This document shows positions 1 through 10,087 of a stretch of 64,000 bases of DNA, one piece after another. Where the stretch lies: the NCBI GenBank assembly GCA_030068075.1, contig CM057823.1, forward strand, positions 13,550,485-13,614,484, read 5' to 3'. Position numbers and translations under genes: made by a program. The notes under the pieces were generated by a model, which had not been told where the DNA came from, made no database searches, and saw only the letters and a program-made list of their open reading frames with translations. Source of the stretch: Paguma larvata (lineage: Eukaryota > Chordata > Mammalia > Carnivora > Viverridae). Within the stretch, counting starts at the first letter, position 1. The number at the start of each line of letters is the position of its first letter.

Positions 1-850
1 GTAAAATTTAAGGAGGAACTCCCTCTCTGGGTTATTCAGATCAAGGTTCACTGAGAACAAGGGCCTCCCTAAATTTCCTGCCCTAGGACCTCAGTCGAGT
101 CCTGATCTGTCCTATCTACTCCAATCTTCATTTACTGTTTGACTTGCAGGGGTTCTAGATGGGGATGGCAGGAGACAGGGTGCATCAGGGATGGTATGAC
201 AGAGGGGGACATTTCAGATGGAGAACCATGAATAGGGTACATATTGGGACACCTGACACTCAAATAACCAGCATTGGCGATTGGCATCAAGGGTGTAGGG
301 ACTTCTGCTGGTCCCCAACCAGGAGATCAAGCCCCGAGGGGATGATCAGGCCAGGCTGTGGGTGCCTTTAGCTGAAGTCTGAGATCTGGGCGAACAGTGG
401 TAAACCAAGGGGAAGAACAGGTCTGGGTGGGAGGACAAACAGCCCCGGGAAATTTGATGAACCTGGGAATAGCAAAACCTGAATCCCTGAGGCAGGACCC
501 TAGCTATTAGGAACTGAGCTATGACAGTCAGAGAAGGATCAGCAGCCAAGTCAACTCCCTGTTAGGCCAAATGAGCTACAGATATAGGACTTCTTGTTCC
601 CCTTGCCAAGGCAAAGCTGGGGTAAGTTGGAAAGGGAATGAGCTGGGCAGACCATGGTCCTTGCTATTCCTCCTCCTCCATTGTCCTCCTTCCCAGTTGG
701 TTCCCTTGCTTTGCTTTCAAAGTGCCTGCCTCAGTTAAAGACTGAAACCTTTTTTTAATATTAGAAAGTACATGTTTAAAAGGAGTCTCTGTTGGAGCAG
801 CTGTATTATAGAATCAAGAAGTGAATTTGGGATAGGAAGACACTAGAGAA
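1..850. other. Unique noncoding sequence
   Basis: No repeat family, splice-bounded exon or RNA gene is recognisable. Open frames are at most 70 codons and overlap on both strands, as expected by chance. Base composition is ordinary (no CpG cluster). Confidence 0.5.
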
Positions 851-857
851 ATATTGT

Positions 858-1020
858 AATCCAAAGGTTTTTTAACCTCGTATTCGTGAATGGGCTTCAG
901 TGTGTCTATGAGTCTTTTGAACTAACATGCAAAATTGGTAGGTTTGCTTATTTTTAGGGGGAGGATGATTCATTGGAATATGAATTGCAGTCATGGGAAA
1001 CCTATGACCCTCAAAGTATC
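858..1020. mobile_element. Possible hAT-type DNA transposon fragment
   Basis: The opening (a 'tttttaacct' block followed by a gggcttcagtgtg-like block) and a later 'atgcaaaattg' block recall a class of old mammalian non-autonomous elements that begin 'ggttcttaacctgggg'. No terminal inverted repeat pair or 8-bp target duplication was found, so the assignment is weak. It may be plain unique sequence. Confidence 0.2.
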
Positions 1021-1164
1021 CAAATATCTCATCAATAGATGAGAACTTGAAACACAGAGATGGGGAGAAACTTTGAACTTCTCATCAGCAAAGCCTTTGT
1101 CTGTCATCAGTGTATGTCCAACACACATTAGAACTTTTATAGAAGTCACCAAAAGAACTTTTAT

Positions 1165-1226
1165 AGAATGGATGGATGGGTGGATAGATAAATGAATGAA
1201 TGAATGAATATATCAATGAATGAGTG
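1165..1226. repeat. Degenerate GGAT/AATG tetranucleotide repeat
   Basis: A run of ATGG units passes into GATA and then AATG units with interruptions. It is a decayed simple repeat of about 60 bp. Confidence 0.75.
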
Positions 1227-1800
1227 AAAGCTCTCTGCTCTCAGTGTACTCATACCCTCACCTCATCCCTACTACTCTCCATTGGTCTCTTCAGCTTAGT
1301 GAGGGGATGTTGGATGCCAAGCAAGTGACCTCAGGAATGGAGAATAGATACATTTAATGGTGTACAGGTCAGAGTGACCTGCACTCCAAGAAGCCCTGCC
1401 TGATACATTTTTCCTTCAGACACCATCACCCATTCCTCCCTGCTGCTCCTGCTTCTTTTCAATGGAAGAGTGAGCCAGGATGCCCCAAGCTAGTGAAACT
1501 GGCCCTTGGTCCTGATCTCCAAGCTCATCAGTCCTGCCTCCAGCTCTGGGAATGTCCTGTCTTGTTTATTTTTCAAGAGAATAAGAGAGGACAGAGAGTT
1601 TCATGTTAGAGGAGAGGATTTACCTTCTAACACCTGAAAAATGGTCATTTAATGTCAAGATGTGACAACCATTTTGATTCTGGCATTTGCCCTTCACACA
1701 TCTCCAGTTTCTACCTGGTCGGGACAGTGAGAGCAAGCAACAATGGCCAGCAGTGAGACAAGTTGCCTTAACATTACAACTGGTTAATTATCTTATGATG
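1227..1800. other. Unique noncoding sequence with a possible L2 scrap
   Basis: Around 1383-1450 the words 'aagccctgcctgata' and a following C-rich stretch resemble the middle of an L2 3' end on the plus strand, but too little matches to call it. The rest is unassigned. Confidence 0.35.
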
Positions 1801-1803
1801 TTT

Positions 1804-2013
1804 CCCTTCCTTCCTTCCTTCCTTCCTTCCTTCCTTCCTTCCTTCCTTCCTTCCTTCCCTCCTTCCTTCCCTCCTTCTTTCCATCCTTCCTTCCTTCCCT
1901 TTCTCTTTCCCTCTTTCCCTTCTTCTTTCCTTTTTCCTTCCCTTCCTTCCTTTTCTATTTTCCTCCTTCCTTATCCCTCTCTTTTTTTCTTTCTTCCTTC
2001 AGCCTTCCTTCCT
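1804..2013. repeat. (TTCC)n polypyrimidine microsatellite
   Basis: About 210 bp of almost uninterrupted pyrimidine. It starts as a pure array of TTCC units (roughly 1804-1858) and then degrades into CCCT/TTTC variants. The 115-residue plus-strand frame over it is proline/serine/phenylalanine repeat translation and is not a gene. The pure portion is expected to be length-polymorphic. Confidence 0.95.
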
Positions 2014-2019
2014 TACTAT

Positions 2020-2160
2020 GGAACACTGGACTAGATGCTAGAGGCACGAAGTTAAGTAAGACACAGTCCTTGCCCTTACAAAACTTTACAGTCTAGTCAC
2101 AGACAGAGTACAGAGGCACCCAAAGGAGAGAGGTCAGGGAAGGCCAAGCACAAGTAATGA
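2020..2160 (+). mobile_element. Ancient mammalian repeat fragment (family not assigned)
   Basis: Matches the order of a widespread old mammalian repeat whose consensus runs from a 'ggcactggactaggtgctgg' block to a 'ccttgcccttacaagagcttacagtctagtgg' block and then an 'agggaaggcc' block. All three blocks are present here in order, with substitutions. I cannot name the family with certainty. Confidence 0.4.
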
Positions 2161-2665
2161 TTGGAATAAGATCTAAAAGGCTGTTGCCAGAAAAACATAT
2201 GAAGAGTGACAAAGAAGAGAAGTGTGGAGATAGCGGGGTCTCCAGGAACTACAAGTAAATTCATGTGCCTGAATGTACTTGATTCTCACTGCCAGCCAAG
2301 TTTATGCCTGGTGTAAAGAAATGGGTCAAGAAACTAAAGCAAGAGATGATGCTAGAGAGTAAGTGGCCAGCAGGTGTATATGGTGAAATTACCAATATTA
2401 TTAATCATCACAGTATGGGGAGTGTCTACTATCTAGGAGTCTAGGAAAACACCCTGGTTCCTGCTTGAAAGACTGAGTGGATGATTTTTAAGCAGGATAA
2501 GCTATTTCTGTTTCCAAAGGCCTTATGGTGCAGCCCAATGCCATGTGGAACTCCCCACTCCCCACTGTCAGCAGTGCTTTCTTCCTCATTGGGAAGAGAG
2601 ACAAAGATTGAGTTAACATTTGTAAAGCCTTTAGAGTAGTGCCTATTACATGTTTATCAAATAAT
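2161..2665. other. Unique noncoding sequence
   Basis: Nothing recognisable. There are no long frames and no simple repeats. Confidence 0.4.
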
Positions 2666-2669
2666 AAAA

Positions 2670-2885
2670 GGGAACATGTATTTATTACATGCTATGTGCC
2701 ATGTACTATCTTATGTATCTATTTAATTGCCTCACAACAATCCTGAAAGTTAGGTCCAAACTCTTTGTATTATACTTACAGAAACTCAGTATCTCAGAGA
2801 TAAGTAGCTTGCCCAAGGTTACATGGCTAATAAGTGGCAGAACTGGATTCAAACCTAGATCCATCCAAGCGCATAAAGTTTCCAT
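2670..2885 (-). mobile_element. MIR SINE, minus strand
   Basis: Read on the plus strand it gives the reverse-complement MIR order: 'tatttattacatgctatgtgcca', a 'cctcacaacaatcctgaaagttaggt' block, a degraded 'cagaaactcagtat' block, and 'gcttgcccaaggttacatggctaataagtggcagaactgg' near the tRNA-derived end. MIR is a tRNA-derived SINE inactive since early mammalian evolution. This copy is nearly full length. Confidence 0.85.
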
Positions 2886-2889
2886 TAAG

Positions 2890-3250
2890 GGAAACTCATG
2901 GCTAGCTGGAATCTTACATATTTCTATATCGCATCTGGGTGGTGATGAAAAAAGCTGGTCTCTGACCTTCATGATGTGAACCCCTTCAGACTTTGGGGTT
3001 GGAGGTCATGCATGGAAGTTAGCACAGTGTCCCATTGTGGTGTGGAAAATAGGGTAGGGGGTTTAGGTGGTGGTGTCCTTAGACCTACACATCCAGACTC
3101 AAGCTCTCGGCTTCAGAGCCGTTACCCTTGGAATTTGATGAAAAAATGACTCCAACATAACTCAACTCCCAAAGAGAGGAGCACTCAAAAGAGAAGTGGG
3201 TATTGATGGGGGAAGTAGGAGAGTACCCAAGTTTAAATAGTTTAAGATTA
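2890..3250. other. Unique noncoding sequence
   Basis: No feature recognised between the MIR and the L1. The last 14 bases or so are the 5' side of the L1 target site. Confidence 0.4.
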
Positions 3251-4336
3251 GCAGGATTCTCAAAGGAAACAACCAACAAAACTAAAAGACAACCTACTAA
3301 ATAGGAGAGGATATTTGCCAATGACATAGCTGATATATTTTGGACAGTATCCAAAATATATAAAGAATTTATACACCTCAACACCAAAAAATCATATAAT
3401 CCAATTAAAATTGGCAGAAGACATGAACAGACATTTCTCCAGAGAAGACATACAGATGGCCAACAGACACATGAAATGATGCTCAATATCACTCATTATC
3501 AGAGAACTACAAATCAAAACTACAATGAGATATCACTTCACAACTGTCAGAATGGCTAAAATCAAAAACTCAAGAAACAACAAGTGTTGGTGAGGATGTG
3601 GAGCAAAAGGAAGCCTCATGCACTGTTGGTGGGAATGCAAACTGCTGCAGCCACTCTGGAAAACAGTATGAAAGTTCCTTGAAAAATTAAAAATACAACT
3701 ACCCTACGATCCAGTAATAATACTACTGGGTGTTTACCCAAAGAATACAAAAACACCAATTCAATGGGATACATGAACCCCTATGTTTATAACAGCATTA
3801 TTTACAATAGCCAAAGTATGGAAACAACTTAAGTGTTCATTGATAGATGAATAGATGAAGAAGTGGTATATATATATATAATAGGTAATATATATATATA
3901 TATATAGGAATATTATTCAGCCAAGAATAATGAAATCTTGCCATTTGCAACAACGTTGTTGGATCTAGAGAGTATAATGCTAAGTGAAATAAGCCAATGA
4001 GAGAAAAACAAATACCATATGATTTCATTCATACATGGAGTTTAAGAAGCAAAACAAATTGACAAAGGAAAAAAAAAGAGAGAGACAAACCAAAAAAACA
4101 GACTCTTAACAACAAGGAACAAACAGATGGTTACCAGAGGGGAGGTGGGTGGGGTGATGGATGAACTAGGTAAGGGGGATTAAGTGTACACTTATCTTAA
4201 TGAGCACTGAGTAATATTTGGAACTGGTGAATCACTATATTGTACACCTGAAACTAATATAACACTGTATGTTAACTTCACTGGAATTTTTAAAAAAGCA
4301 TTAACATAAAAAACATGTTTGCAGGATTCTCAGAGG
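3251..4336 (+). mobile_element. LINE-1, 5'-truncated, with target-site duplications
   Basis: About 1.06 kb of the 3' end of an L1: the C-terminal part of ORF2 followed by the carnivore-type 3' UTR. Around 3783-3851 the plus strand still reads ALFTIAKVWKQLKCS, the L1 ORF2 C-terminal signature. Stops (for example the TGA soon after 3552) show it is dead. The 3' UTR has the 'tgtacacctgaaactaatat' block (around 4240-4260) and ends in an A-rich tail near 4291-4316. The flanks carry a near-identical 16-bp direct repeat at 3251-3266 and 4321-4336 (one difference), the mark of target-primed reverse transcription. The element proper is about 3264-4320. The frames on the opposite strand here are antisense L1. 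Confidence 0.92.
3866..3906. repeat. (TA)n runs inside the L1
   Basis: Two TA arrays (about 3866-3881 and 3888-3906) separated by 'ataggta' lie inside the ORF2/3' UTR part of the L1. They arose after or with the insertion and add a further disruption. Confidence 0.9.
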
Positions 4337-4629
4337 ATCTCAGCCATGCATCCTCTTTCGCCCAGAAATATCAAGTAAAAGGGACTTCTATTAGTGAAGG
4401 AAGAAGAAGGAATGTAGGTACTACTTTTAACATCCTTTTACAAAATCCTGGATGTTCTGTTATATTTAAGAAGAAGTAAGAGTTAGTGATAAAAAGATCC
4501 CAGGAAAAGCCGGTTCTTTCATTAACTAGCTTTATGACTAGAGGCAGTTTACTTCCCATATCTCATTTTGCCCATCTGTACAAGATTTGGTCTGGATAAT
4601 TTTTGATAAATGCTCAAACTTTAAAGTAT
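4337..4629. other. Unique noncoding sequence
   Basis: Short unassigned spacer between the L1 and the next SINE. Confidence 0.4.
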
Positions 4630-4638
4630 TGTGAGTCA

Positions 4639-4862
4639 GAGCCACCTGGCTGGCTCAGTTGGTTAAGCATACGACTCCTGATTTTGGCTCAGGTCTTCAT
4701 CTCACGGTTGTGGGATTGAGCCCATGTGGGACTCTGCACTGACAGTGTGGAGCCTGCTCGAGATTCTCTCTCTCCTTCTCCCTCTGCTCTTCCTCTGCTC
4801 TCTCTCTGTCTTTCTTTCTCTCTCTCTCTCTCTCAAAAAGAATAAATAAATAAATACAATGG
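4639..4862 (+). mobile_element. SINEC (tRNA-Lys-derived, felid type), plus strand
   Basis: The tRNA-like head reads 'acctggctggctcagttgg' at about 4646, followed by 'ggctcaggtcttcatctcac', a CT-rich domain (4765-4835) and an AATAAATAAATAAAT tail. A 9-bp direct repeat TGTGAGTCA flanks it at 4630-4638 and 4863-4871. The copy is moderately diverged, so it is not recent. Confidence 0.95.
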
Positions 4863-4879
4863 TGTGAGTCAATAATGGA

Positions 4880-5260
4880 ACAAAAATCAACTTTCTTCTA
4901 GTAACTGTATTTCCCTCTCCTGGGTTCTTCTCTCCTGTGAAGACTGCCCAACCGCCCCACCCCACAACACCTAATAGTTCTGATGCCGTGAACCCCCTTT
5001 CTTCTCTTGCAAGTCCACATGCTTCTACCCACGTTATCCTCCCCGGTGCTTTAAGGCACCAGTTCATTTCTTTCATAGCATGTACCACAGCAGGTCATTG
5101 TATATTTATAGGTTTGTTTATTTTATACAGACTGTAGCTCCCACCAGATTGCAAATCCCATGAGAACAGCCACTCCGCCTGCTTTGTTTACCAGCACATA
5201 TCCAGAGTCCTGGTGCAGTGCCTGGGACATAAAAGACATTTGCCTGTTGAATGGTCGAAT
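4880..5260 (+). mobile_element. LINE-2 3' end, plus strand
   Basis: The 3' portion is recognisable: 'gactgtagctcccaccagat' (5130-5150), 'catgagaacag', 'tgcagtgcctgggacataaa' (5212-5231) and 'ttgcctgttgaatgg', in the order of the L2 3' end (transition from 'tgagctcc' to 'gcctggcacatagtaggtgctcaataaa'). The 5' part (4880-5030) is too degraded to be sure. It lies immediately after the SINE. Confidence 0.65.
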
Positions 5261-5304
5261 CTGCGAATTTCCCTTTTTTTAATTTTATAGTAGATATCAC
5301 TGAT

Positions 5305-5515
5305 TAAAGACTTATTAAGGGCTAGACTTTGTGCCTGGTTTGCATGCATTACCCCCACTGACTGTCATTAAAACTCCATGCTGTGGGTACTGTATGTTTT
5401 ATAGAAGAGGACACTGAAATTCAGAGAGGTCATGGAGCTAGTATACTCTAAGACCTGGAGCTAAATCACATCTGACTCACCCAGAGCCTGAGCCCGAGCC
5501 CCTGCAATATACTGC
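5305..5515 (-). mobile_element. MIR SINE, minus strand
   Basis: Reverse-complement MIR order: 'aagacttattaagggctagac', 'actccatgctgtgggtactgta', 'agaagaggacactgaaattcagagagg', then a degraded tRNA-side end rich in 'gagcc' words. Confidence 0.75.
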
Positions 5516-5690
5516 CTGAGGCTCCTTGATGACTTGGTCCAGACACCTCTTCAGGAGGTGTTTACTGATTTGAGCCCCTTCATGAAGGATCTAATAGATG
5601 GAGGTCAGTACATAGAACCCATGGGGCTAATACTCCAAAGCTCTAATGTGCAGGGTGGATTCTGACATGGTAAATAGAACATCTCTTTCT

Positions 5691-5902
5691 GGGATGCCTG
5701 GGTGGCTCAGTCAGTTAAGTGTCTGACTCTTGATTTCAGTTAAGGTTATGGACTCATGGTTCATGAGTTTGAGCCCCACATCAGGCTCTACACTGAAAGC
5801 ACGGAGCCTGCTTGGGATTCTCTCTCTCCCTCTCCCTCTGCCCCTCCCTACCTGCTCTCTCTCTCTCTCAAAATAAAGAAATAAATGTAAATAAAAAAGA
5901 AA
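5691..5902 (+). mobile_element. SINEC (felid type), plus strand
   Basis: Head 'gggatgcctgggtggctcag' at 5691, CT-rich domain and AATAAA-type tail. Near-identical 14-bp flanks lie at 5677-5690 and 5903-5916 (12 of 14 match). A related short frame through the CT-rich domain is not a gene. Confidence 0.95.
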
Positions 5903-6319
5903 GAAAATCTCTCTCTAACAGTGAGATTCATTCTCATGTCTGTGGAGAGTTTAAAGACATCCTTTCTTCCACTGTACAAGGATGTGACTTCAAATTTTTC
6001 TCAAAATGCACGTTTTTAATTAGAGTACTGTAGGTGGGTTGCCAAGCTCCTGAGAATTAAAAGGACACTTATGCCTGGGGGACAGTTACGGAGACTGATC
6101 CCTGGGTAAGTTCATAATAAAAATTACACAGAGAGTAACTGAAATTAAACCCATGGGAAACCTTTTCATTCAGTTTCAAATACCTAGAAAATGACTTGGC
6201 AGCTACAGAATAAAGAGGAAGAACAGAAACAAAAGCCAATGCCAATTTACTTAATTTCGGATTATTTCTTCTGAGAGAATCCTTCTGAAAATCTAGATTT
6301 GGCAAAGATTTTTGAGATC

Positions 6320-6405
6320 CTCATGTCTAAAACCCCCTTCTGCAGGTGGGATAGTGAGGCCCAAAGTAGTCATGTCAAGGTCAAATCAAGGTCAAATCAC
6401 GTGAG
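6320..6405 (-). mobile_element. Possible MIR remnant carrying an AGGTCA direct repeat
   Basis: The words 'ctgcaggtgggatagtgaggcccaaagtagt' and 'caaggtcaaatca' resemble the middle of an inverted MIR (the 'gaaactgaggcacagag' and 'caaggtcacacag' parts), with the second part duplicated. The duplication creates two TCAAGGTCA words at 6375-6383 and 6386-6394. Confidence 0.4.
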
Positions 6406-7458
6406 CCATGAGCAGGAATGGAGAGAAGAGAAGATATTACTGTGTCCTACAGCAGCTGCCCTCTTGGGCCCTTAAGCCACTGGGAGAAATTTGCTGCTGG
6501 TGAAGAAGAAGGGAGGTGGATGGGAGAGGAGCTCTGTAGCAAAGTGGCTCTTGCTTTGTTTGAAGGAAAATTAACAAGAAGATCAAGAAGATCAGATGTT
6601 GAGGGACACGGAGTCAGTTATTGTTGTTTGTCTCCAAGACTTGATTTGGCAATTTGGGGTCCCCTCCTTCATTCTTGGGACTCCCCCATCCTCAGACACA
6701 TTGCTGTCACTTATAGTCCCCTTAAAACTGAGTGTGGCATCAATAAGAGTACCAAATACCCAGAAGAGGAATCAGAATAATGTTAATGAGCTAAAAGAAA
6801 GAATGGGCCATTGGAAGTGGGAGGGTAGTATGGTCTACACTAAAATATGTAATTCCAAGGGCAGAATTGTCTAGTCCATTCAGCTGGATGCAGGGAAGGA
6901 TATGGTATCTGAGGGATGCTCGTAGAACTAATCACTAGAGATACAGGGCCAGGATGTAGATCTATTTCATACGGTTTTCTGTGAAATGTTTCTCCATGCT
7001 TGATCCAATTCTATGGTCACCAAACACCTTTCTTATAAATACTTCAGTGACCACACACCTTGATCTGGGAATGAAATACGGGCATGTACACAGCAGTGCT
7101 GAGAAGTGGTTTGAGCCTCAGGGAAGAAAATAGTTTTGAGGGCCTCGGTAAGAGCAGATGGCTAAAAATCTTCACAGGAGTTTTATACGGATTTGCAACC
7201 TGGTCAGGCGCAGGTCTCCTTCCCAGCCTGGTGGCCCCAGTCATTTGTCCCCAGTATCTACCCTTGCACACACAATCACCAGCCCTGTATGGACATGAGC
7301 ATTCCAGTCACCGGGGCAAGGGATCACTCTTTTTATAAGCAAGTAAACTGCTGGTGTGGCTTTTTGTTCACCGAAGCCTTCCAGGTCTGTGGACCTGATA
7401 ATAGATGAAAACCAGGTCCCAAAGGCTGTTGATTCTCTCAGGTAACAAGCCCCATCTT
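6406..7458. other. Unique noncoding sequence
   Basis: A kilobase without a recognised repeat. The frames present (up to 120 codons) overlap one another on the same strand in different phases and resemble no known protein. Confidence 0.4.
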
Positions 7459-7470
7459 AAAGACCTCTGG

Positions 7471-7595
7471 ATCGATGGGGTGCCTGTGTGGTTCAGTTGG
7501 TTGAGCGTCTGGCTCTTGGTTTCAGCTCAGGTCATGATCTCACAGTTCTTGGGTTTGAGACCTGTTTAAATAAATAAACTTAAAAAAAAAAAAAA
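7471..7595 (+). mobile_element. Internally deleted SINEC, plus strand
   Basis: The head 'ggggtgcctgtgtggttcag' and 'ggtcatgatctcacagttct' are intact, but at about 7562 the sequence jumps from 'gtttgagacctg' straight to the 'tttaaataaataaac' tail. The region downstream of the tRNA-like head and the CT-rich domain (about 90 bp) are missing. A perfect 12-bp target duplication AAAGACCTCTGG flanks it at 7459-7470 and 7596-7607, so the deletion happened before or after a normal insertion and not by loss of a flank. Confidence 0.95.
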
Positions 7596-7607
7596 AAAGA
7601 CCTCTGG

Positions 7608-9235
7608 GTTGCCAACCTTTCTTCACCAGATGATGCCCCTCCTCCACCTCGCCCTGTTTCTTTCTAGAATTCAAAACTCCACCCCCTCCCCCTCAGAGCT
7701 GCCCCTTGCTGGCTGCTCTTTCACAATGTGGAGCCACAGGATGTCCCCAAAGAGGGAATGGGGCTGGTCCTGACCTTGTCACTCACTCCCATGGGGCCAT
7801 GGGTAAGGCTCTTCACCTCTTTTATTGCTGTTTTTTTCTAAAGGCCCTGTGTGTGATTCAGCTCTTTTCCCTGCACAGTGGAGATGCCGCCTCTGAACCT
7901 GTCCCCCACACACCCCAGATGAAATCATGTAGAGGAAAAAGATTTTTAAAAGCATCAAACATTTTAGAGATGTGATATACTAATAATAGTTCTACCAGCT
8001 CACATTTCTATACATGCTCCATATACAGATATAAAGATCAAAAAAATCCCTTTTTCCAACCATTTGCCTTTCAATAGGCAAATGTCCAAGACAGATGGCC
8101 GGATGGCAAGAGATCTGAGGGTGACCTTATTTTGGCCGTCTCAGTGTTTTATTACAAAAAGAAATCTCAATTCACTTCTGTTAACAAATCAAGATCTTTT
8201 CTCTTAAATATAAGTTCCTTTCCTCCTCGTTCTTTTAGTAATATAGAAAATGATCAGGATGGTTTTATCTCACAGAAGATCTTCACTCGCTTGAAGACGA
8301 TCCTGACGGTACCTTCCAATTTGCTTATCTGTAAACAAACAAAATTCCAATTATCTTGATTCCCATACATCATTCCTTAAATTTTACTTTGTGTTCCACG
8401 TATCGCTGGTTTTACTTCGTTAGCTAAAAGTCTGAGCAGCTGCAACAATTTTTCCTTAGTATCAAGCAACATAATTTGAGAACCTCTGTTTTCTTATGGT
8501 TCTTCTATTAGCAGACCATTTAACAGCTGTTCTGGACTAAAGGTGGGTATATTCACTTGGCTTGAAATTCTCTTTAAAGGTTAATTTGTAGCATAATTGC
8601 CTTCATCATCATAGTAATAAGGTATTTATAATATGGCTAAATGAATTCCTAATATAGCTAGGATTCTAGAGGAAGAAACAAGGAACATGAAACTCTCTCA
8701 ACTTGCCCACTGACCTTTTGTAGAAGGTTCCAGGCTGGGCACAGTGCGGCCCCAGCCTATATGGATCTTCCAGTGTCTGTCCTGAAGACAGATGTACATA
8801 CAGTGAGATAATGTTCACACTGGGGTTGGTGCTTCTGAGGACAAAACGTGCTTATGTAATAAATCTTGGCAGAAAAGCAAAATAATTCCCTACTCACAAA
8901 GTAATTTTCTCAGTCTACTCTCTCTGTGCCATTCTGAAAAAAAAAATCTGGAAATCCAACCAGCATTCTTTATTTTTAGTCCATCCAAAATTTTACTCAC
9001 TTGAGGCAAGTGGGCACAGAGCTATCTTTAGAACCACCAACGAAACGCCTTGGAAACACAGATTATTGGCTCCTGGGCAATTCTCTAGATGATTTTTTTT
9101 AGCTTAGGAACCCCAATATATAAAACTGAGGTAGAATTGGGCAACTGAAATCTTGCCCATTGGAACTCCTCCCCTTATCTTCTCCTTGGATTCTACCATG
9201 TACTCTTAGGGTTCTAAACAGCAACTGGAACCATG
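7608..9235. other. Unique noncoding sequence
   Basis: No repeat family recognised across 1.6 kb. There is a perfect small hairpin at 8061-8084 (separate entry). Otherwise nothing is supported. Confidence 0.4.
8061..8084. repeat. Perfect 9-bp inverted repeat, 6-base loop
   Basis: CATTTGCCT (8061-8069) and AGGCAAATG (8076-8084) are exact reverse complements around the loop TTCAAT. As RNA it would form a short stem-loop. As DNA it presents the CATTTGCCT word on both strands. No longer precursor-like stem surrounds it. Confidence 0.9.
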
Positions 9236-9239
9236 ATCT

Positions 9240-9400
9240 AGGCCAAGCCCTTCATTCTGTAGATGAAACAACAGGGCCCACAGGGATGAAGTGACTTGCT
9301 CAAAATCCCCCCATCCTCATTGATAGAGCTGAAAGAAAGATTCAGGTTTCCAGACGTCCAGTTAGGTACCCTTTCCATCACACAGCACATAAGACACTGT
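9240..9400 (-). mobile_element. MIR SINE fragment, minus strand
   Basis: Contains 'ctgtagatgaaacaacaggg', 'gaagtgacttgctcaaaat' and a degraded 'agctgaaag...attcaggtttccag' in inverted MIR order. Confidence 0.6.
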
Positions 9401-9649
9401 TATAACAGAAACTACTTTTTCCCCTTATTATTAGGCAGAAAAGTTCAGCTGAGAAACAGATGACTAGTTGGGGGAAGTTTGCCTACTAAAGGCACGAGGG
9501 CATCAAATGACTTAATCAAAAATAGACAGTAGCTCTTTTCTTTGACTGCAAGGAGAATGAAAAGTGCAAGAGGAAAACCAGCATGAGGTTACATGAGCAT
9601 CCTGCAAGTTACTCCATTATAGTTTCCCATGGTGTGCTATACTGAAGGA

Positions 9650-9740
9650 TGCCCTGCTACTCACTACCTGTGTGACTTAGAGCAAGGCACTTAACTTCTC
9701 TGGGCCTTACTAGCTCTTGTCCCCCCTGAGAACACAGGAG
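9650..9740 (+). mobile_element. MIR SINE fragment, plus strand
   Basis: 'ctactcactacctgtgtgac', 'agcaaggcacttaacttct' and 'tgggccttactagctct' follow the core MIR order ('cactagctgtgtgaccttgggcaag'). Confidence 0.7.
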
Positions 9741-9789
9741 GGGCACTGTGCAGGTCATTGGACACCATGATGATCAGCTGCAGAGAAAT

Positions 9790-9856
9790 GTACCCAAGAT
9801 CAGTCTGGCCTCCCTCCGTCCCTCCCTTCTTCTCTCCTTTCTTCCCTTGTCTTTGT
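9790..9856. repeat. CT-rich low-complexity stretch
   Basis: Imperfect CCCT/TTCT pyrimidine tract directly beside the SINE poly-T. Its last bases are the left target-site copy. Confidence 0.7.
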
Positions 9857-9860
9857 TCTT

Positions 9861-10077
9861 TTTTTTTAATTTTTTAAAATGTTTATATATCTTTGAGAGA
9901 GAGAGAGAGACGGTGCAAGCAGCGGAGGGGCAGAGAGAGGGGGAGACACAGAATCCAAAGCAGGCTCCAGGCTCTGAACTGTTAGCATAGAGCCCAATGC
10001 AGGGCTCAAACTCACGAACCATGAGATCACGACCTGAGCCGAAGTCGGATGCTTAACCGACTGAGCCACCCAGGCAC
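9861..10077 (-). mobile_element. SINEC (felid type), minus strand
   Basis: The plus strand begins with the T-rich tail complement, then GA-rich stretch, 'caaagcaggctccaggctct' and ends with 'ccgactgagccacccaggca'. Flanks 'cccttgtctt' at 9844-9853 and 10078-10087 are identical over 10 bp and similar for 7 more. Confidence 0.95.
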
Positions 10078-10087
10078 CCCTTGTCTT

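Noticed and set aside
1687..2034. 115-codon plus-strand frame rich in Pro/Ser/Phe
   Set aside because: It is the translation of the TTCC microsatellite.
3085..3492. 135-codon minus-strand frame resembling a membrane protein
   Set aside because: Most of it (from 3251) is antisense of the L1 ORF2 end, and the rest is unique sequence without support.
4640..4720. tRNA-like A and B boxes at the SINE heads (here and at the other fifteen copies)
   Set aside because: They are the tRNA-Lys-derived heads of SINEs, not tRNA genes: no acceptor-stem closure.
4702..5088. 128-codon minus-strand frame
   Set aside because: It runs across a SINE and an L2. Its Arg-Glu repeat is the CT domain in complement.
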